A stretch of DNA of 64,000 bases from Cerrena zonata (lineage: Eukaryota > Basidiomycota > Agaricomycetes > Polyporales > Cerrenaceae): the NCBI GenBank assembly GCA_038087015.1, contig JASBNA010000070.1:62001-126000 (forward strand), written 5' to 3'. Below are positions 51,354 to 62,700 of this stretch, in pieces (position 1 is the stretch's first letter; the number at the start of each line of letters is the position of its first letter). A model generated the notes under the pieces. That model saw nothing but the letters and a program-made list of their open reading frames with translations, had not been told where the DNA came from and ran no database searches. Both the position numbers and the translations under genes were made by a program.

Positions 51354-52772
51354 TCAAGTTCTCCCTCGAGCAAATTTGAACGGTATGGGCACCTGGCCGT
51401 TGAGAGCTATGCTGCCAAGAGGTCCACGAGTAAAGCTGCCACCAGAGAGACTAGGAACTTCGGCTCTTCCTCCATCACGCGACGGTTTGCGCTTTCGAAC
51501 GACAGGATCTGCCATAGCAAAAGAGAATCTCTCATCCACAACAGGATCCTTGAGTATCAACGCGACCTCTTCCTCTTCCTTAACATTCTCCTTAACCTCC
51601 ACAAGTTCTCGAAGATGCCTGATATCTCGTTCAAGCGTGTAGATGCGCAAACGCTTCTGCATCTGGTCTTCCTTGATGTTGCTCATTTCAGCGACGAGTT
51701 TGTGCTGCCGTGTACGCAAGTCGGCATTCTCTTGATGCAGAGAATCGCTCTCCCGACGCAAGGCGTCGCATTCTTCTGTGAGAGTATTAATCTTTCGGAG
51801 TGCTGCCTTGCGACCAGCTTCTGCTTCATGGAATCGGTTCAACGAGATAGCCTCAGAGGGGCGGGTATATTCTTCCGTCGTTCGAGGTTGAAGGCGTCTA
51901 GAAAGAGGCATAGTAGAAGTAGATTGTCCTGCACGTATACCATGATAAGGCCCGATTCTAGAATATATGGTTGAGTGAAACATACCTGATGAAACCAATT
52001 TGACAGATAGCTTTCGTGTCCAGCGCAACTTGAAAGCTTCAGAACATTCAAGAACTTGGAAACTATAGCTCTTCATGTGACGAAAGAGTGGCGAGAGATC
52101 AGAAGGCCTAGTAGAACATTAGTAGGATATCAAGCACTAGAGACCGAATATTGCTCACGCTTGGGCATCTAGGGTAAAAGCAAAACTCGGAAGACAAACA
52201 AGAGGCATATCATACTCTTCGTTCTCTTTTTGCTGTTGAGCATTGGGAACACAGATGATACGAGAGATAGAAGCTTTGATTCGAATCTCGGTCTCTGCCT
52301 TTTGGCCGTTCTCGGTCATTTCTATAAACGTATTAAAATAATAGTATCATAGTATACTCATAACGTACTGGGAACATTTTGCTTCTCTTGGATACATTTC
52401 CTTACACCAGGTAAAGGAAACATAGCCACGGTATTCGCAGCGACAGCGAATGCACCATACTTCTCTAAGCCTAATATGTCTTCGACAGTTACCCTGATAG
52501 GGTAGCTGCCGCGTCTATAATTGTCGATGCGAAGAGAAAGGGTCTGTATCTGTCACAGAAGATATAAAACAATATTCATTCAGATAACGAAGAGAGGTGA
52601 AACATACATCTTTCTCAGCACCTAAAGACGATGAGATAAGGGCACCATTGGGCTGCTCTGACCCGAATTCCCCAATGACATCTTGGTTGTATTCGAGAAA
52701 CAGACGAGGCCCATAGGGAATGGACGACGAGGTATCACTGGATACGGATCTGGGGGATGCAGCAGAGTTCAT
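51354..52772 (-). CDS. Coiled-coil protein of unknown function
   Basis: I do not recognise the family. The start at 52772 gives a Ser-rich lead (MNSAASPRSVSSDTSSSIPY) and then a possible beta-rich domain running over several exons (GPRLFLEYNQDVIGEFG, TLSLRIDNYRRGSYPIRVTV, YGAFAVAANTVAMFPLPG, ETEIRIKASISRIICVPN, YDMPLVCLPSFAFTLDA). The last large exon encodes a leucine-heptad coiled coil (LRKINTLTEECDALRRESDS, LRTRQHKLVAEMSNIKEDQM, LERDIRHLRELVEVKENV). A basic, disordered tail follows, ending FKFARGRT. About six introns. A globular N-terminal domain plus coiled coil could suit a chromosome or cytoskeleton linker, but nothing here proves it. Confidence 0.6.
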
Positions 52773-53199
52773 CTTCGTGTATATTCTATCTGAAGGAAGA
52801 GAAGGAATGATTAAGTGTTGTTGTGAATGATTCTGGGTATCGCGACGTCAATGGACAAGTTGTGTAACGAGCAGAAGAGCTACAAGCCAAAGTTCAAGTT
52901 CAACATGGGGCACTCGACCTCGATCGTTCAATGTTCGGACAGAAGCAAACGGAGGTCGAAAAGTACTGTTCGCCGTTGAATGCCGAAATGTTTGCATCGT
53001 ACAGCGTGTAGCTCGGTGGTAAGAGCACATTTCAATCCCGACTATGCACTGAGTTCGAGACTAAAGGACGTTCTAGGTGCCAGCAGTGGATTAAACCGCA
53101 GTTTGAACTGTATGAATACAACAACGCATTGCTTGTTTCGCGTGAAGGGGAAAAGAACACAGACAAAATGTCACTGGAACAAAGTTATCCGAGATATAG
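52773..53199. other. Intergenic, with a tRNA-like D-arm
   Basis: Around 53008-53029 the plus strand carries 'tagctcggtggtaagagc', which matches a tRNA A box and forms a perfect 4-bp D stem (gctc/gagc). No matching anticodon or T arm could be folded, so no tRNA is called. Confidence 0.4.
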
Positions 53200-54330
53200 T
53201 CATGCATCATCGCATTCAGGCTCTTCTTCACTGTCACTGGTTTGGTGATTTGGATTTGGTACGAGAAGATCTTCTCCATCTTCCCCTTGTTCTGGAATTA
53301 CGGAATACATCAATATATTTAGTACAGGCAGAACAGGTAAAAACGGCGTACCTGTCGCCGTCTGTCTCGATTGGTCGTAAGCTTCTTGAGATTCCTTGAG
53401 AATCCTTTCCTGTGTCGCGACCATTTCTTCTGCGCTAGTACATTTCTTATATTCTTCAATGTATATTCTCAATTGAGAGGAGACATTAGAATAAAGCGAT
53501 AAAATAGCGTTGTTGAACACATACTTGTTCACTTTGTAAAATGCTGCACCCCACCCAAAAGCTCCTAGCAGCCGTTCCGCATAGGCATCAAACCCTGTGA
53601 TGTAGAATGCAGCAGCCAAAGCTTCTACACAGTTCAACCTCCACGGTTTACCATAATTCACGGGGTTTGTAGCAACCAAGTACGGCACTATAGGGGACGA
53701 AGCTATAAGAGGAATTGGGTTAATCCTAAGATGAAATTTCTTACGGAGTCTTTCTGCAGGGCTTGCGATCTTCCCAAATGGTACCTCGTCTAATCGTGCC
53801 CATGAGCATTCGACAACAGCAACCCCATTCTTCTCGACGAGTTCTCGATCAGCTGGACTGACAACTTGTGTTCCTTTCGGTCTAAAGCAAAGGTCAACAG
53901 ACATTAGTATTGAAAGAAATAAAGACATACGTGACTACGATTCCTCTAAACCGTTGACCAACACGAAGGTCTTGTATCAACCCTGCTCGTGCCAATCGTT
54001 TCCCAGAGCATCGTTTAGGATCGCAATGGTCAAAATCCTATAATCCAAGCTCAGCTCTCTAAACGTAGATTTAAACATTAGACTGACCCACATAGCAACA
54101 GGAACCTCGATCTGTACTAGACTTTCCTCCCCGGAGCCTTCATCCCCTTCGTCCCCTGATAAACCTGCATCAACTTCGTCTATTGCACTTTCCGGTCTGA
54201 ACGAATCCGATTCCGTTCGGTGAGAACGATGTGAGGTAGAACCACCTCTTCTACTAGATTTTCCACGTCTATTTGACGGCCCACCACGTTTTCTGGAGGA
54301 TGAAGTTTGTGAATGTGAACCCTTTGCCAT
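53200..54330 (-). CDS. TSR3: 18S rRNA aminocarboxypropyltransferase TSR3
   Basis: This is a cytoplasmic enzyme that transfers an aminocarboxypropyl group from S-adenosylmethionine to the hypermodified pseudouridine of 18S rRNA during 40S maturation. The start at 54330 gives a basic, Ser/Arg-rich leader (SSRKRGGPSNRRGKSSRRGG) and an acidic stretch. The Tsr3 core follows: DFDHCDPKRCSGKRLARAGL, QRFRGIVV, VSPADRELVEKNGVAVVECS, WARLDEVPF, and after an intron LPYLVATNPVNYGKPWRLNC with VEALAAAFYITGF. These blocks are strongly conserved across eukaryotes and archaea. The C-terminus is acidic (TSDSEEEPECDDA). About five introns. Confidence 0.92.
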
Positions 54331-54538
54331 GATGTTATTGCGGAAGGAGTGAAATGGACAAGCGCTTCTTCAGCAAGTCGCTTCGATCACTGTGTATCAC
54401 GAATTCGCTTTAGGAAACTTCAATGTTATTCAATTTGGATGAGCGGGAAGGGTAAGGGGGGGATAGGGACAAAGATGCACATAAAATATTTCTACATGAA
54501 CCGATAAAAATTCAAGATATCCAGAATCTCCGATATGA
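54331..54538. other. Short intergenic gap
   Basis: Promoter side of TSR3 and 3' flank of the desaturase. Nothing recognised. Confidence 0.4.
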
Positions 54539-56583
54539 TCAATTGGCCTTCTTCTCGTCTTCCTCCTCAACATCCGATAAACCCTGTCCAATTTCCTTCT
54601 CAATTATAGTTCCGTTAGCCTTCTTCGGCTCTTCGCGTAGTATCCTCCCTGCTTCACCTCGCTGATTCTTGAAGAATATGACGTCACCTTCCGGCTCGAT
54701 AAAGGTACATTGCGTGAACGACCGCCACAAAGCGTAGAGTGTAGGCTGTATAACATTCTGTTAATGAAAATCCTGCTAGAAACGAGATTAAGACCTACTG
54801 TCGAGTCGTAATAGTAGTATTCTCCTAATACTGGTTTTATGGCTTCAGTTACTTTAGGAAGATTGTCTAGGAATCATATAATATTCAGCTATGCGAATTT
54901 CGTCCAAGACAGTAGCACGTACAGAATGGCACGTTGACGAAGAAATGGTGAGCGACATGGTCATGAGCGATCTACGGGAAAAGATATCAGCGGCTGGTTC
55001 TTTCAAAAGTAGTACGTAGAAAACAACTCACGCCGTGCCAGAAGAACTTGCCGATCCAGCCAAATACGGGCCTGTCTACTGTAGCCAATGCTCCTCGAGT
55101 AAAGTTCCATTGCATCTTGTAGGGTGTGAATTGAGAATACAGACGATCTAGGAATAGTTGAGACACACCTTTCCACGATAATATGGGACAGTAGGGTCAG
55201 AATGTTGAAGATACGTGAACATCACGATCCTGTCCTAGAAACCTCAGTAAAGAATTTTAAATTTTATAATCAGATGAAACGCATACCAATTGTGAGCCCA
55301 CTTCAGGGTGTGGATCGCAGAGTAAGTCACGGAACAATTTAAAGGGAGTTAATACGTACTAGCCAAGGCACGAAGTAAACCCTCCACACTTCTCGGAAAC
55401 CGCGATAGTAGCTCCACACGGAAAGAATAGAAAGCATTGATATGATGAAGAAATCGCTGATAAGTATCGAAGTCCCTGATATATACATTAGTTATCTCGG
55501 ATGGACCAGGCATGGTCTGCAAAACATACGGTGTTCAGGCTTGAAAAGCTTGGCGGACGGGTTGTAGTGCTATGAAAGTATTAAAACCGATTATAAGCAC
55601 TCAGTTACTTGCACGTACAGAAGTTCCTTTAGGGTATTTAGGGTTACCCTTGCGGTTATGCAAAAGGTATAATTGGAAACCTCTATAACCGAATGGTCAT
55701 CAAGGATTGTGGCATCGGATACAGATACAAAACCTTACATGAATTGCCTGACTACTAGTTTGAAAGTAGTGAAAGCGGGCGTTTCTTCAATCATTTCCTT
55801 GTAATGCATTCGGGTTGCTTTTTCTGGTGGAGGTAGTTTGAGGTCTGTTCGTGTGAATGGATGATATGTTTCATCATGAGCGAGATGGTTTGTTCCTTTC
55901 TACACAGAATTTCCATAAGTACAAACTATAGCGATCGAAAGCGGACAATTACATGGTGATGTCGATGTGTGATTCTCCATGCATGATACGGAGTGATCAT
56001 AAACATATGTAGGAACACCCCAATGACGGTGTTGACCCAATGAATCGGCGATAGTGCATCATGTCCGCACTAACAACGTAGAAGAGCTATTTAATAAAGG
56101 TCGCTGGAAAACGGAGACGGAGACATACTTCGTGTCCTATTTTAGTGTACGAAGTCAGTCGTGATATACATGACAAATTCAACAAAACTAACCTAACGTC
56201 CACATCCCGGTGAAGGCAACACTTTCCCAAAACCAATAAGCAATCCAAAAGGCCCAGTCTACCGCACCTCTCCATTTCTCTGGGTCGGCACCAACGGACC
56301 TCCCGCTTATGATAGTTAACAACCTATCAACTGCCCAATCGCTCCTCAAAGCAAGCCATCCTAAACCAAACACGATACTGACATGCCTCCCAACCCACCA
56401 GAGACTTTTGATTGTACTCTTCTCAAACGCGTCCTTGGGCACAGCTGCATGGATGCTTTTCAGTGTCAGTTCGGGGGGAGGTGGTACGAATGGCGTTTGG
56501 AGCCGTGAGAGATATTCTGGGGAATCGAGGGCCGGAAGAAGGCCCGTCGTAGTGGAGGTCCGCGATGTAGTAGCGGTCGACAT
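54539..56583 (-). CDS. Delta-12-type (omega-6) fatty-acid desaturase, ER
   Basis: This is a membrane di-iron desaturase of the FAD2 type, expected to turn oleoyl into linoleoyl chains. The first ATG (56583, MSTATTSRTS) is preferred; an in-frame GTG further upstream is not a credible start. The three histidine boxes are present: HECGH (assembled across two introns, including an 8-nt exon), HAWRITHRHHH, and HVAHH within AHDHVAHHFFVNVPF. Four membrane segments are visible, for example VGRHVSIVFGLGWLALRS and VDWAFWIAYWFWESVAF. KGTNHLAHDETYHPFTRTDL follows the second box. The C-terminus (WRSFTQCTFIEPEGDVIFFK, then an acidic tail) ends at 54539. More than ten introns. Delta-15 or bifunctional activity cannot be excluded. 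Confidence 0.88.
56129..56136 (-). other. 8-nt micro-exon in the desaturase gene
   Basis: GACACGAA lies between an AG acceptor and a gtatgt donor and supplies the end of a Gly codon plus His-Glu of the first histidine box. Without it the box would be broken. Confidence 0.75.
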
Positions 56584-57556
56584 TTCACCACCAGGAAGAA
56601 GAGAAGCGGATAAGCAAGGAAGCCACCTCACTAGGTTGGAATATAAGTCCCTGAGAGATAGACTTTGATCGGAAAGAAGACCTTGTTCGGAGCCTTTAAG
56701 GGCGTAGAACTCTTAAGAGCATCATGGGCTACTTCGATGACCCACCTTTCTCAAGCGGAAAGGAACCGTCCCGAGGTAATATGAGCCGGAAATTCAAATA
56801 TATTCCGGTCCTACGGTCATAGCATCTGCTTCGATAACAACGACGCTGCCTGCCTAGGGCCATAATTTGGGAGTGAGCCTAGATTAAAAGGGGCGCGAAG
56901 AGTGAGTATTTCATATTGGAAAGATATTTAGGCCCAATGTGGGAGTTCCAAGCCAGATAGAGACTCTTGTTGTCATTTCATGAATGCTAAATGACAGTCT
57001 CCATGAAAACGTGGCGAGAGCCGAGATGCGAGGGGTGGGATAATCAACATAAAAGCATGTGTATCGCAAGTTCACGTTTCCGACACATGTCTGTATGTTG
57101 AACATAATCTCTCATGGATGACACAGCTATAAAGCGATAAAAGCAAAGATGGGAAGACCACAAGGGCCTATTGATATGTTTCGCTCAGTATTCTAAATGC
57201 CGATCGATCAATGTTGCAACCCTGATCGACAAAGATAGTTCGTCAGGATTGTTTCAAAGTCCCTCTCGAACAAGACTTTTAGTATCATATGACCATTTAC
57301 TAAGGTTCACTCCGCAAATCATCTGTGCGCAAATCGCTAGCTCCGATGATAACCACATCTCTGTGTATCGCGCCCTGCTGAGTCTTCCTAATCGTGTCGA
57401 AAGCCCGAGCAAGTTCGACGAACTGTACCCTAATCGTAGAGTTCTGAATAGCTTGATGGGCCAGACAGCTTCGGCTATGATTGCCACAGTGAATTTCAGA
57501 GAAGCTTGTGAGTTGCGATTTTCTGTCAGTATTTACAAACGGGTCACGATAACGCT
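56584..57556. other. Intergenic, nearly 1 kb, no gene seen
   Basis: Desaturase promoter region at the left. The overlapping short open frames at 57171-57623 on both strands have no recognisable similarity or splice support. Confidence 0.4.
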
Positions 57557-58177
57557 TCAGGAGATAGCCAACAAGTGGATCACGGAGGTATTCAGTTCGA
57601 ATCGAATATGGTAGAGTGTCCAACAGGCTAGCAAGGAAAAAAGATTAGCATCATTCATAGTATACCGTGTTACTAGGATCCTGTTGCCAAAAATACCTAC
57701 ACGTCGACCTAGCAATCCTCCTTCGGAGCAATCCACGAGAGGTGCGCACCCGTATCCCCCTTTGGATACCTGTTTCTTATCACTCTTGGCACACACAATA
57801 GCAGCCGTGCTGGTCTCCAACACACCCACAGCGCCCGAACCACCGTGATACATCACTAAAGAGACTCGATCGCTGCTTTTCTTGTAGCCATTCGGATTGG
57901 CTGGGATTTGATTCTGCTTAAGCACTTTCACTATAATCAGAGTAGCCTCGGGGCCGCCAACGATGGTAATGGCTTTTCTAGGCGTGATTGACGTATACGA
58001 GCGTCGCTGAAAGTTTAGCAACTGACCACCTAGATTTGATCTCACCGACACCGACGAACATAAGTCTGATGTCGACGAGAAAGTCGACGACGGCCTAGCT
58101 GAGGTTGGGAGCATCCATAACATAGGGTTGCTGGCACTCGCCATGTAGATACTATTGCTGAAACCTAGTATAGACAC
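57557..58177 (-). CDS. Doubtful ORF, 206 codons, no family recognised
   Basis: This is one uninterrupted frame starting MSILGFSNSIYMASASNPML. It has a Ser-rich stretch and a Gly-containing part (TIVGGPEATLIIVKVL, VMYHGGSGAVGVLETS), but no domain, signal peptide or membrane segment that I recognise. Nearly all confident genes in the window are cut by many introns, so a long uninterrupted frame in a gene-poor stretch is as likely chance as gene. It may also be an orphan or a decayed gene. Confidence 0.2.
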   Translation of the reverse strand: MSILGFSNSIYMASASNPMLWMLPTSARPSSTFSSTSDLCSSVSVRSNLGGQLLNFQRRSYTSITPRKAITIVGGPEATLIIVKVLKQNQIPANPNGYKKSSDRVSLVMYHGGSGAVGVLETSTAAIVCAKSDKKQVSKGGYGCAPLVDCSEGGLLGRRVGIFGNRILVTRYTMNDANLFSLLACWTLYHIRFELNTSVIHLLAIS

Positions 58178-59114
58178 TGGGAAGACAGACGATTTGAGCT
58201 GTTAGTGTAAAGCTGTCAAGGCAGGACGTGTGAGACCTATTGTTGGGTGAAGGTGAGTGTTCTTGATTTTTGAGGGGGATCGAAGGACACGACATGGACA
58301 TCCGACGAACACTCTGACTATTGCCTGTGGTGAAGCTGGAAAATCTTCATTGATACATATCCTTATGAAACGAAGAGAAGAAGGAAGGAATGATATCGTT
58401 GTAAATTTCCAGAACTTGACTTGGACCTCACTAGGACTTTGGGATGAACGAGTCTTTCATACCAGTGCCTGTATCTTTAATGAGTACCATGGTCAGATAG
58501 TTACGTTACGGAACTCACGGATAATCATGAGCTGGCATGAAACCTCGACGCTATAATAGCGTCGATCGACAGAAAGGGTCGAATGGAGTGTCATGTAGCT
58601 TTCGGAAGGAGATCCTAGCCTTCGGCGACTCTTGTTTCTCCGGCGAGCATGGAGATGAAACCGGACGGTTGGATCTTGTCAAATTAAAATAAGTATGAGT
58701 TCGATACTTACTAGTGTTAGAGCAGCGATGACTCCTGATCTAATTTGCGTCGGGTATAATGTGAAACGACAGGTAAAACTCGAATTTTGCAATCGCTGCC
58801 GAGGTTTGGCTTGATAGGTGTGGTTACTTCAAGGAATCGAATCGTAGTGGACGTCAATTTAAGGTCCTAGGTCAGATATTAGCTCATTTGATTTAAATTA
58901 CTGGCCGCGCTGGCTGCTTGTTTTTGGGAAGAGGTTCACTTCCATAGAATCCAAACATAAGATGGACATCCGAGCAACGGTGTCAATTAGATAAAACGGC
59001 ATGTAATATGACAACCTCTACTAGTGTAATCGCCTGCACCTCTAATTATTTGCCAATGTTGAGTCTCCAATAAATAAATGTTAAAAGCTGTACTCACTCA
59101 TGGAACCCGGTGAC
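58178..59114. other. Intergenic with a P-loop-like fragment
   Basis: At 58257-58556 on the plus strand a short frame reads LTIACGEAGKSSLIHILMK, close to the G1 loop (CGEAGVGKSSLI) of a GTPase family common in mushrooms but two residues short. No downstream G domain motif is seen. The rest holds no recognised feature. Confidence 0.3.
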
Positions 59115-59537
59115 TCAAGGGCTCTCTTCCAGTTTCGAGCCACTAACCACATAACCTCTCGGTGCCTTCCGCTCCTGCCGAATCTCTGTTTTCGTCCTGA
59201 CTTCTTCCGCTGGTACGTTCTCCACCGAGACAAGCTCCTTCACCATGAGGATCTTTCCGGCATTGATTTGATTGTGGGGATGGTACACAGTCTGTAGTCG
59301 ACGGTGGAGTCCAAGCGAGACCAACGTCCCTTTTATATGCTTTGGAAGAGAGATAGCAGATCGTGTTTGGGTGATGCGGTAGTGTGTTAACGGTTCGTTC
59401 GACGAGGAAGATGACGACGATTGCGAGGAAGAAGCGTTCTCAGTCTTCGGTGTCGTTGAAAGTAGTCGTTTCTGTGAGATAGCTCTTGAGCCTCGTAAGA
59501 GGTTTGGTCGGAGAGTAGACAGAGTAGTGGAGGCCAT
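59115..59537 (-). CDS. MRPL33: Mitochondrial ribosomal protein uL30m (MRPL33-type)
   Basis: This is a large-subunit mitoribosomal protein of 140 residues without introns. The ATG at 59537 is preferred because it opens an Arg/Ser/Leu-rich presequence (MASTTLSTLRPNLLRGSRAI) ending near LLSTTPKT. After a Ser run comes the L30 fold: THYRITQTRSAISLPKHIKG, TLVSLGLHRRLQTVYHPHNQ and KILMVKELVSVENV. TLxxLGLHRR is the family hallmark. The tail (ERKAPRGYVVSGSKLEESP) ends at 59115. It diverges from the DPB11-type gene with only 182 bp between starts, so they probably share a promoter. Confidence 0.88.
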   Translation of the reverse strand: MASTTLSTLRPNLLRGSRAISQKRLLSTTPKTENASSSQSSSSSSSNEPLTHYRITQTRSAISLPKHIKGTLVSLGLHRRLQTVYHPHNQINAGKILMVKELVSVENVPAEEVRTKTEIRQERKAPRGYVVSGSKLEESP

Positions 59538-59719
59538 ATTTAAATTGTGTGCAGGATGTCGAAATTGAATCACTGCTGGAGCGAACTTTCAGTATCATGT
59601 GTGACGTGACAAAGTCTCTGCAACAGCTGTCACACGTGACAGTCTCGTGACCGTACGCGAAATAGAGTGCGACGCGTTTAAATGTGACACGGTCATTCGC
59701 TTCATCCTCCTATTTCGCG
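59538..59719. promoter_or_regulatory. Bidirectional promoter region uL30m/DPB11
   Basis: This gap of 182 bp lies between two divergent starts. It contains repeated 'tgtgacgtgaca/cacacgtgaca/aatgtgaca' motifs (about 59598-59690), with TGTGAC in both orientations. These could be binding sites of one factor. Confidence 0.4.
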
Positions 59720-62700
59720 ATGGCGGGACCTCGCAGAAACAGATCTAACAAGGTGTGTTTCTATCTCAGTGCGAAGAAACTTAACATAACAGACCATGTC
59801 TTGAGATTCCTGGTGTCAAATTACGACCTGCACTTCCATCCGCAAAGCCAAAACGAAAGGATTCTGGCTACGAGGACTCTATCTCAGACGACGACGACTT
59901 TAGCTCTGACCTTGATACAACATTCAACGGAGACCTATGTCCGAGGCCATTCAAAGGTGTTGTATTATGTGCAACGGGTATAAATGATAAGGTACGTCTC
60001 AGTCTGGTAGTTCATCGTTTCAATCATAGGTACCTACCGATCATTTCTAGACCACTCTGTTCAAGCAAGCCATTGAGCTGGGAGCTCAGCCTATCAGCGA
60101 CTTAACGGACCGCGTTACCCATCTTATTGCTGAGGAACCTGGGAGTGCAAAATATAAAGTTCGATCGCTCCTTGAAAACAAGACGGATACGTTTTACTAA
60201 CGTCCCTTTACCACAGTGTGCACTTCAAACAGGAATTACCATCATGAAGCCATCTTGGATACATGAGTCACACAACATTTGGCTAAGAGGTGATGACGTT
60301 GACCTCCAAGAGGTATGTTAACCCGGTAGGTATCTTCTCCCATTTCTATTTACTAAACATTCAACTGTTATAGTCAATACGCATCCACAAACTCCCAGTT
60401 TTCTCCAACATAACCATTTCCATCACGGGATTCAACGATATCTCAAAGCGAACAGAAATGCACAAACTGCTCACGCAAAACGGAGGAACATATGTCAAGA
60501 ATATCGAGAGACCTGTGAAGGTCACACACCTCGTTTGCTTTAACTCAATTCGTGGAAATTCATCCGAAGCTGCTGAGTATAATAATAGCACTGGAGAAGA
60601 AGTCGCAGAACTACGGGCAACCTCTGATAAGCTGAAGTACGCGGAGAAATTTAATCTGCGGAAAGAGGCAGACATCCAAATCGTATGGGAAGATTGGTTC
60701 TGGGATTGTCTGGCTAGTGGAGGTAGATGGGAAGAGAACGCTTACAAGGTCGGCCTTGTGACGAAAGCGGAGGGATGGAAGACAAGCGAAGGAAAGTCTA
60801 AGGCGAAAGGTATTTATTCCTTACACCGTCATAGTCAACAACTGTTTCTAAACATCACTGCTATTACAGCATCGCGAATGACTTCTGCTGTTGACACGGC
60901 GCGCTCTAGAATATCTGACTCAGACGTTATCCCCGAGCTTGATGACTCCCGACAACCCTCGGGACCGTCTATAGATCTTGACGTTGACTCTCCTGCCGCC
61001 CCAGACGAGGAAGAACCAGCTTCAATCAAACGAGTTCCAGGAGCAAAGCTCGCCCTCTGGGAATCTCTCCTCAAACCTAGAGGCTTCGTCGCTGACCAAG
61101 GGAAACTCATCAGGAGCCCTAGCAAATCCCAAGCTACGGGAAACCATACCGTCGGTGATCAAGGGAATGAATCACCGACAAAAGACAAGAGTCAGCGGAT
61201 GAAAAGCATGCGCGAGATCGCTAGCGAAGCCAGCGAGAACAGCAAAATAAGGGGGAAGACCAGTTTGTTGGCTAATTTGCAACGATCGCGGTCTATTGCT
61301 CCTCGTCAGCAGTTGGATGCGGGCGAAACTTCACAGCGACAAGTACCGCCGCTCAAACGAGTCCTTACATCCAATGCGTTTGCGCAACCTCGACAACTCT
61401 TCTCTCCTCATCCGGACCAACATCCTGACGTCCCGGAACCAGTTGCTTCACCGTCTCGTTCCCGGGGAGCGTCAATGGAAATAGATGCTGAAGTCCAACC
61501 TGAGGCAGGTCCGTCAAATCTCAATGTCCTCGCTGCTAGGACAGGGATCTTTGCCAACATGACCTTCCGACTCCTCGGCGAAGCGCGTTCTGCTAACGTC
61601 AAGGGAGTAATTGAAGGAGCTGGTGGGAAAGTGCTGAGAACTCACGGGGAGGACGGGACTGGTGATGATGACGAGGACGTTGACATCGTTCTTGTTCGAT
61701 TAGTCAGGTAAGTTTCATTTTCATAGTCCATCTAGCTGATGTCGATTTTGAACGGTTGTTTTTTGTTAGCGGACGGACAATATTCCACAGTGCATCTATG
61801 ACTATCCCTCCGTCGAAATTCAGAACCGAATGTTGGCTCGAACGGTGTTTATTCGAGGAGCGAATATGTGCCCCTGAAGAGCATGTCTCGTTTAGGCCAT
61901 TAGAGAATAGGGAACCTATCAAAGGTGCGCCTCCGTGTGCGAATGTAAAATTATCACCTATCCTCACCCTGGTCTGTTAATTTTAGGTGTAGAGTCTGTA
62001 ATTATTAGCCACTCCGGATTAGACACGTCTGAAGCTTGCTTCTTGCGACGGCTGGCTCGTGCACTGGGTAAGTCTGCCATGGCACATTGATCGTCTTACT
62101 CCGTGCGCTGGTGCTGATACTCCTCCTTCTAGGAATAACCATAGCGCCCAGCTTCTCTCGTCGCAGTACACATCTCATTTGTCCAGCCCGTACAGGCCCG
62201 AAATTCGATAAAGCAGTCGAATGGGGAATTCCTGTCATCGACATGGATTGGTTTGAAGAGATGGTTAAAATAGGATATGTTCCTGGGATGGAACAAATCA
62301 TAGATTTGGCGGCTGTCAATAGCGAGAAGGGGAAGGGGAAGCAGAGAGCTATGGATACGATGTCTGACATAACGAACAGTAAGTTTCCTACGAAATGACA
62401 TTCAACGGGTGTTTCTGACTTGTTCGTCTCCGTGATAGATGGACCCGCGATACCTGCGCGGAGATCTCGAAGTCCAGCACCAATGGATGTCGATAGCATG
62501 CCAGATTCAGCTGTTGATGAACAGTTCTTCTTCGGCCAACCTCATCTTCTCCTTGATGATCCTCCGTCGTCACCAAATCACCATTCTGGCTCACCCCCTG
62601 GGACCTCACCACCCTCTAGTCGTGCACCTACAGCTGAACCTCAGTCATCACAAGTGTTGCTACAGCCTATTCGGCCTGCCCTGCACAAGCAAATTCTCAC

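Noticed and set aside
53000..53080. tRNA gene suggested by an A-box-like 'tagctcggtggtaagagc'
   Set aside because: The D arm pairs perfectly, but no anticodon stem, T arm or acceptor stem could be formed. It is probably chance or a fragment.
54676..54690. CRE-like 'atgacgtcacc'
   Set aside because: It lies inside the desaturase coding exon, so the sequence is explained by its codons.
57171..57623. Overlapping open frames on both strands
   Set aside because: Mutually exclusive, without similarity, splice support or promoter signal. Treated as chance.
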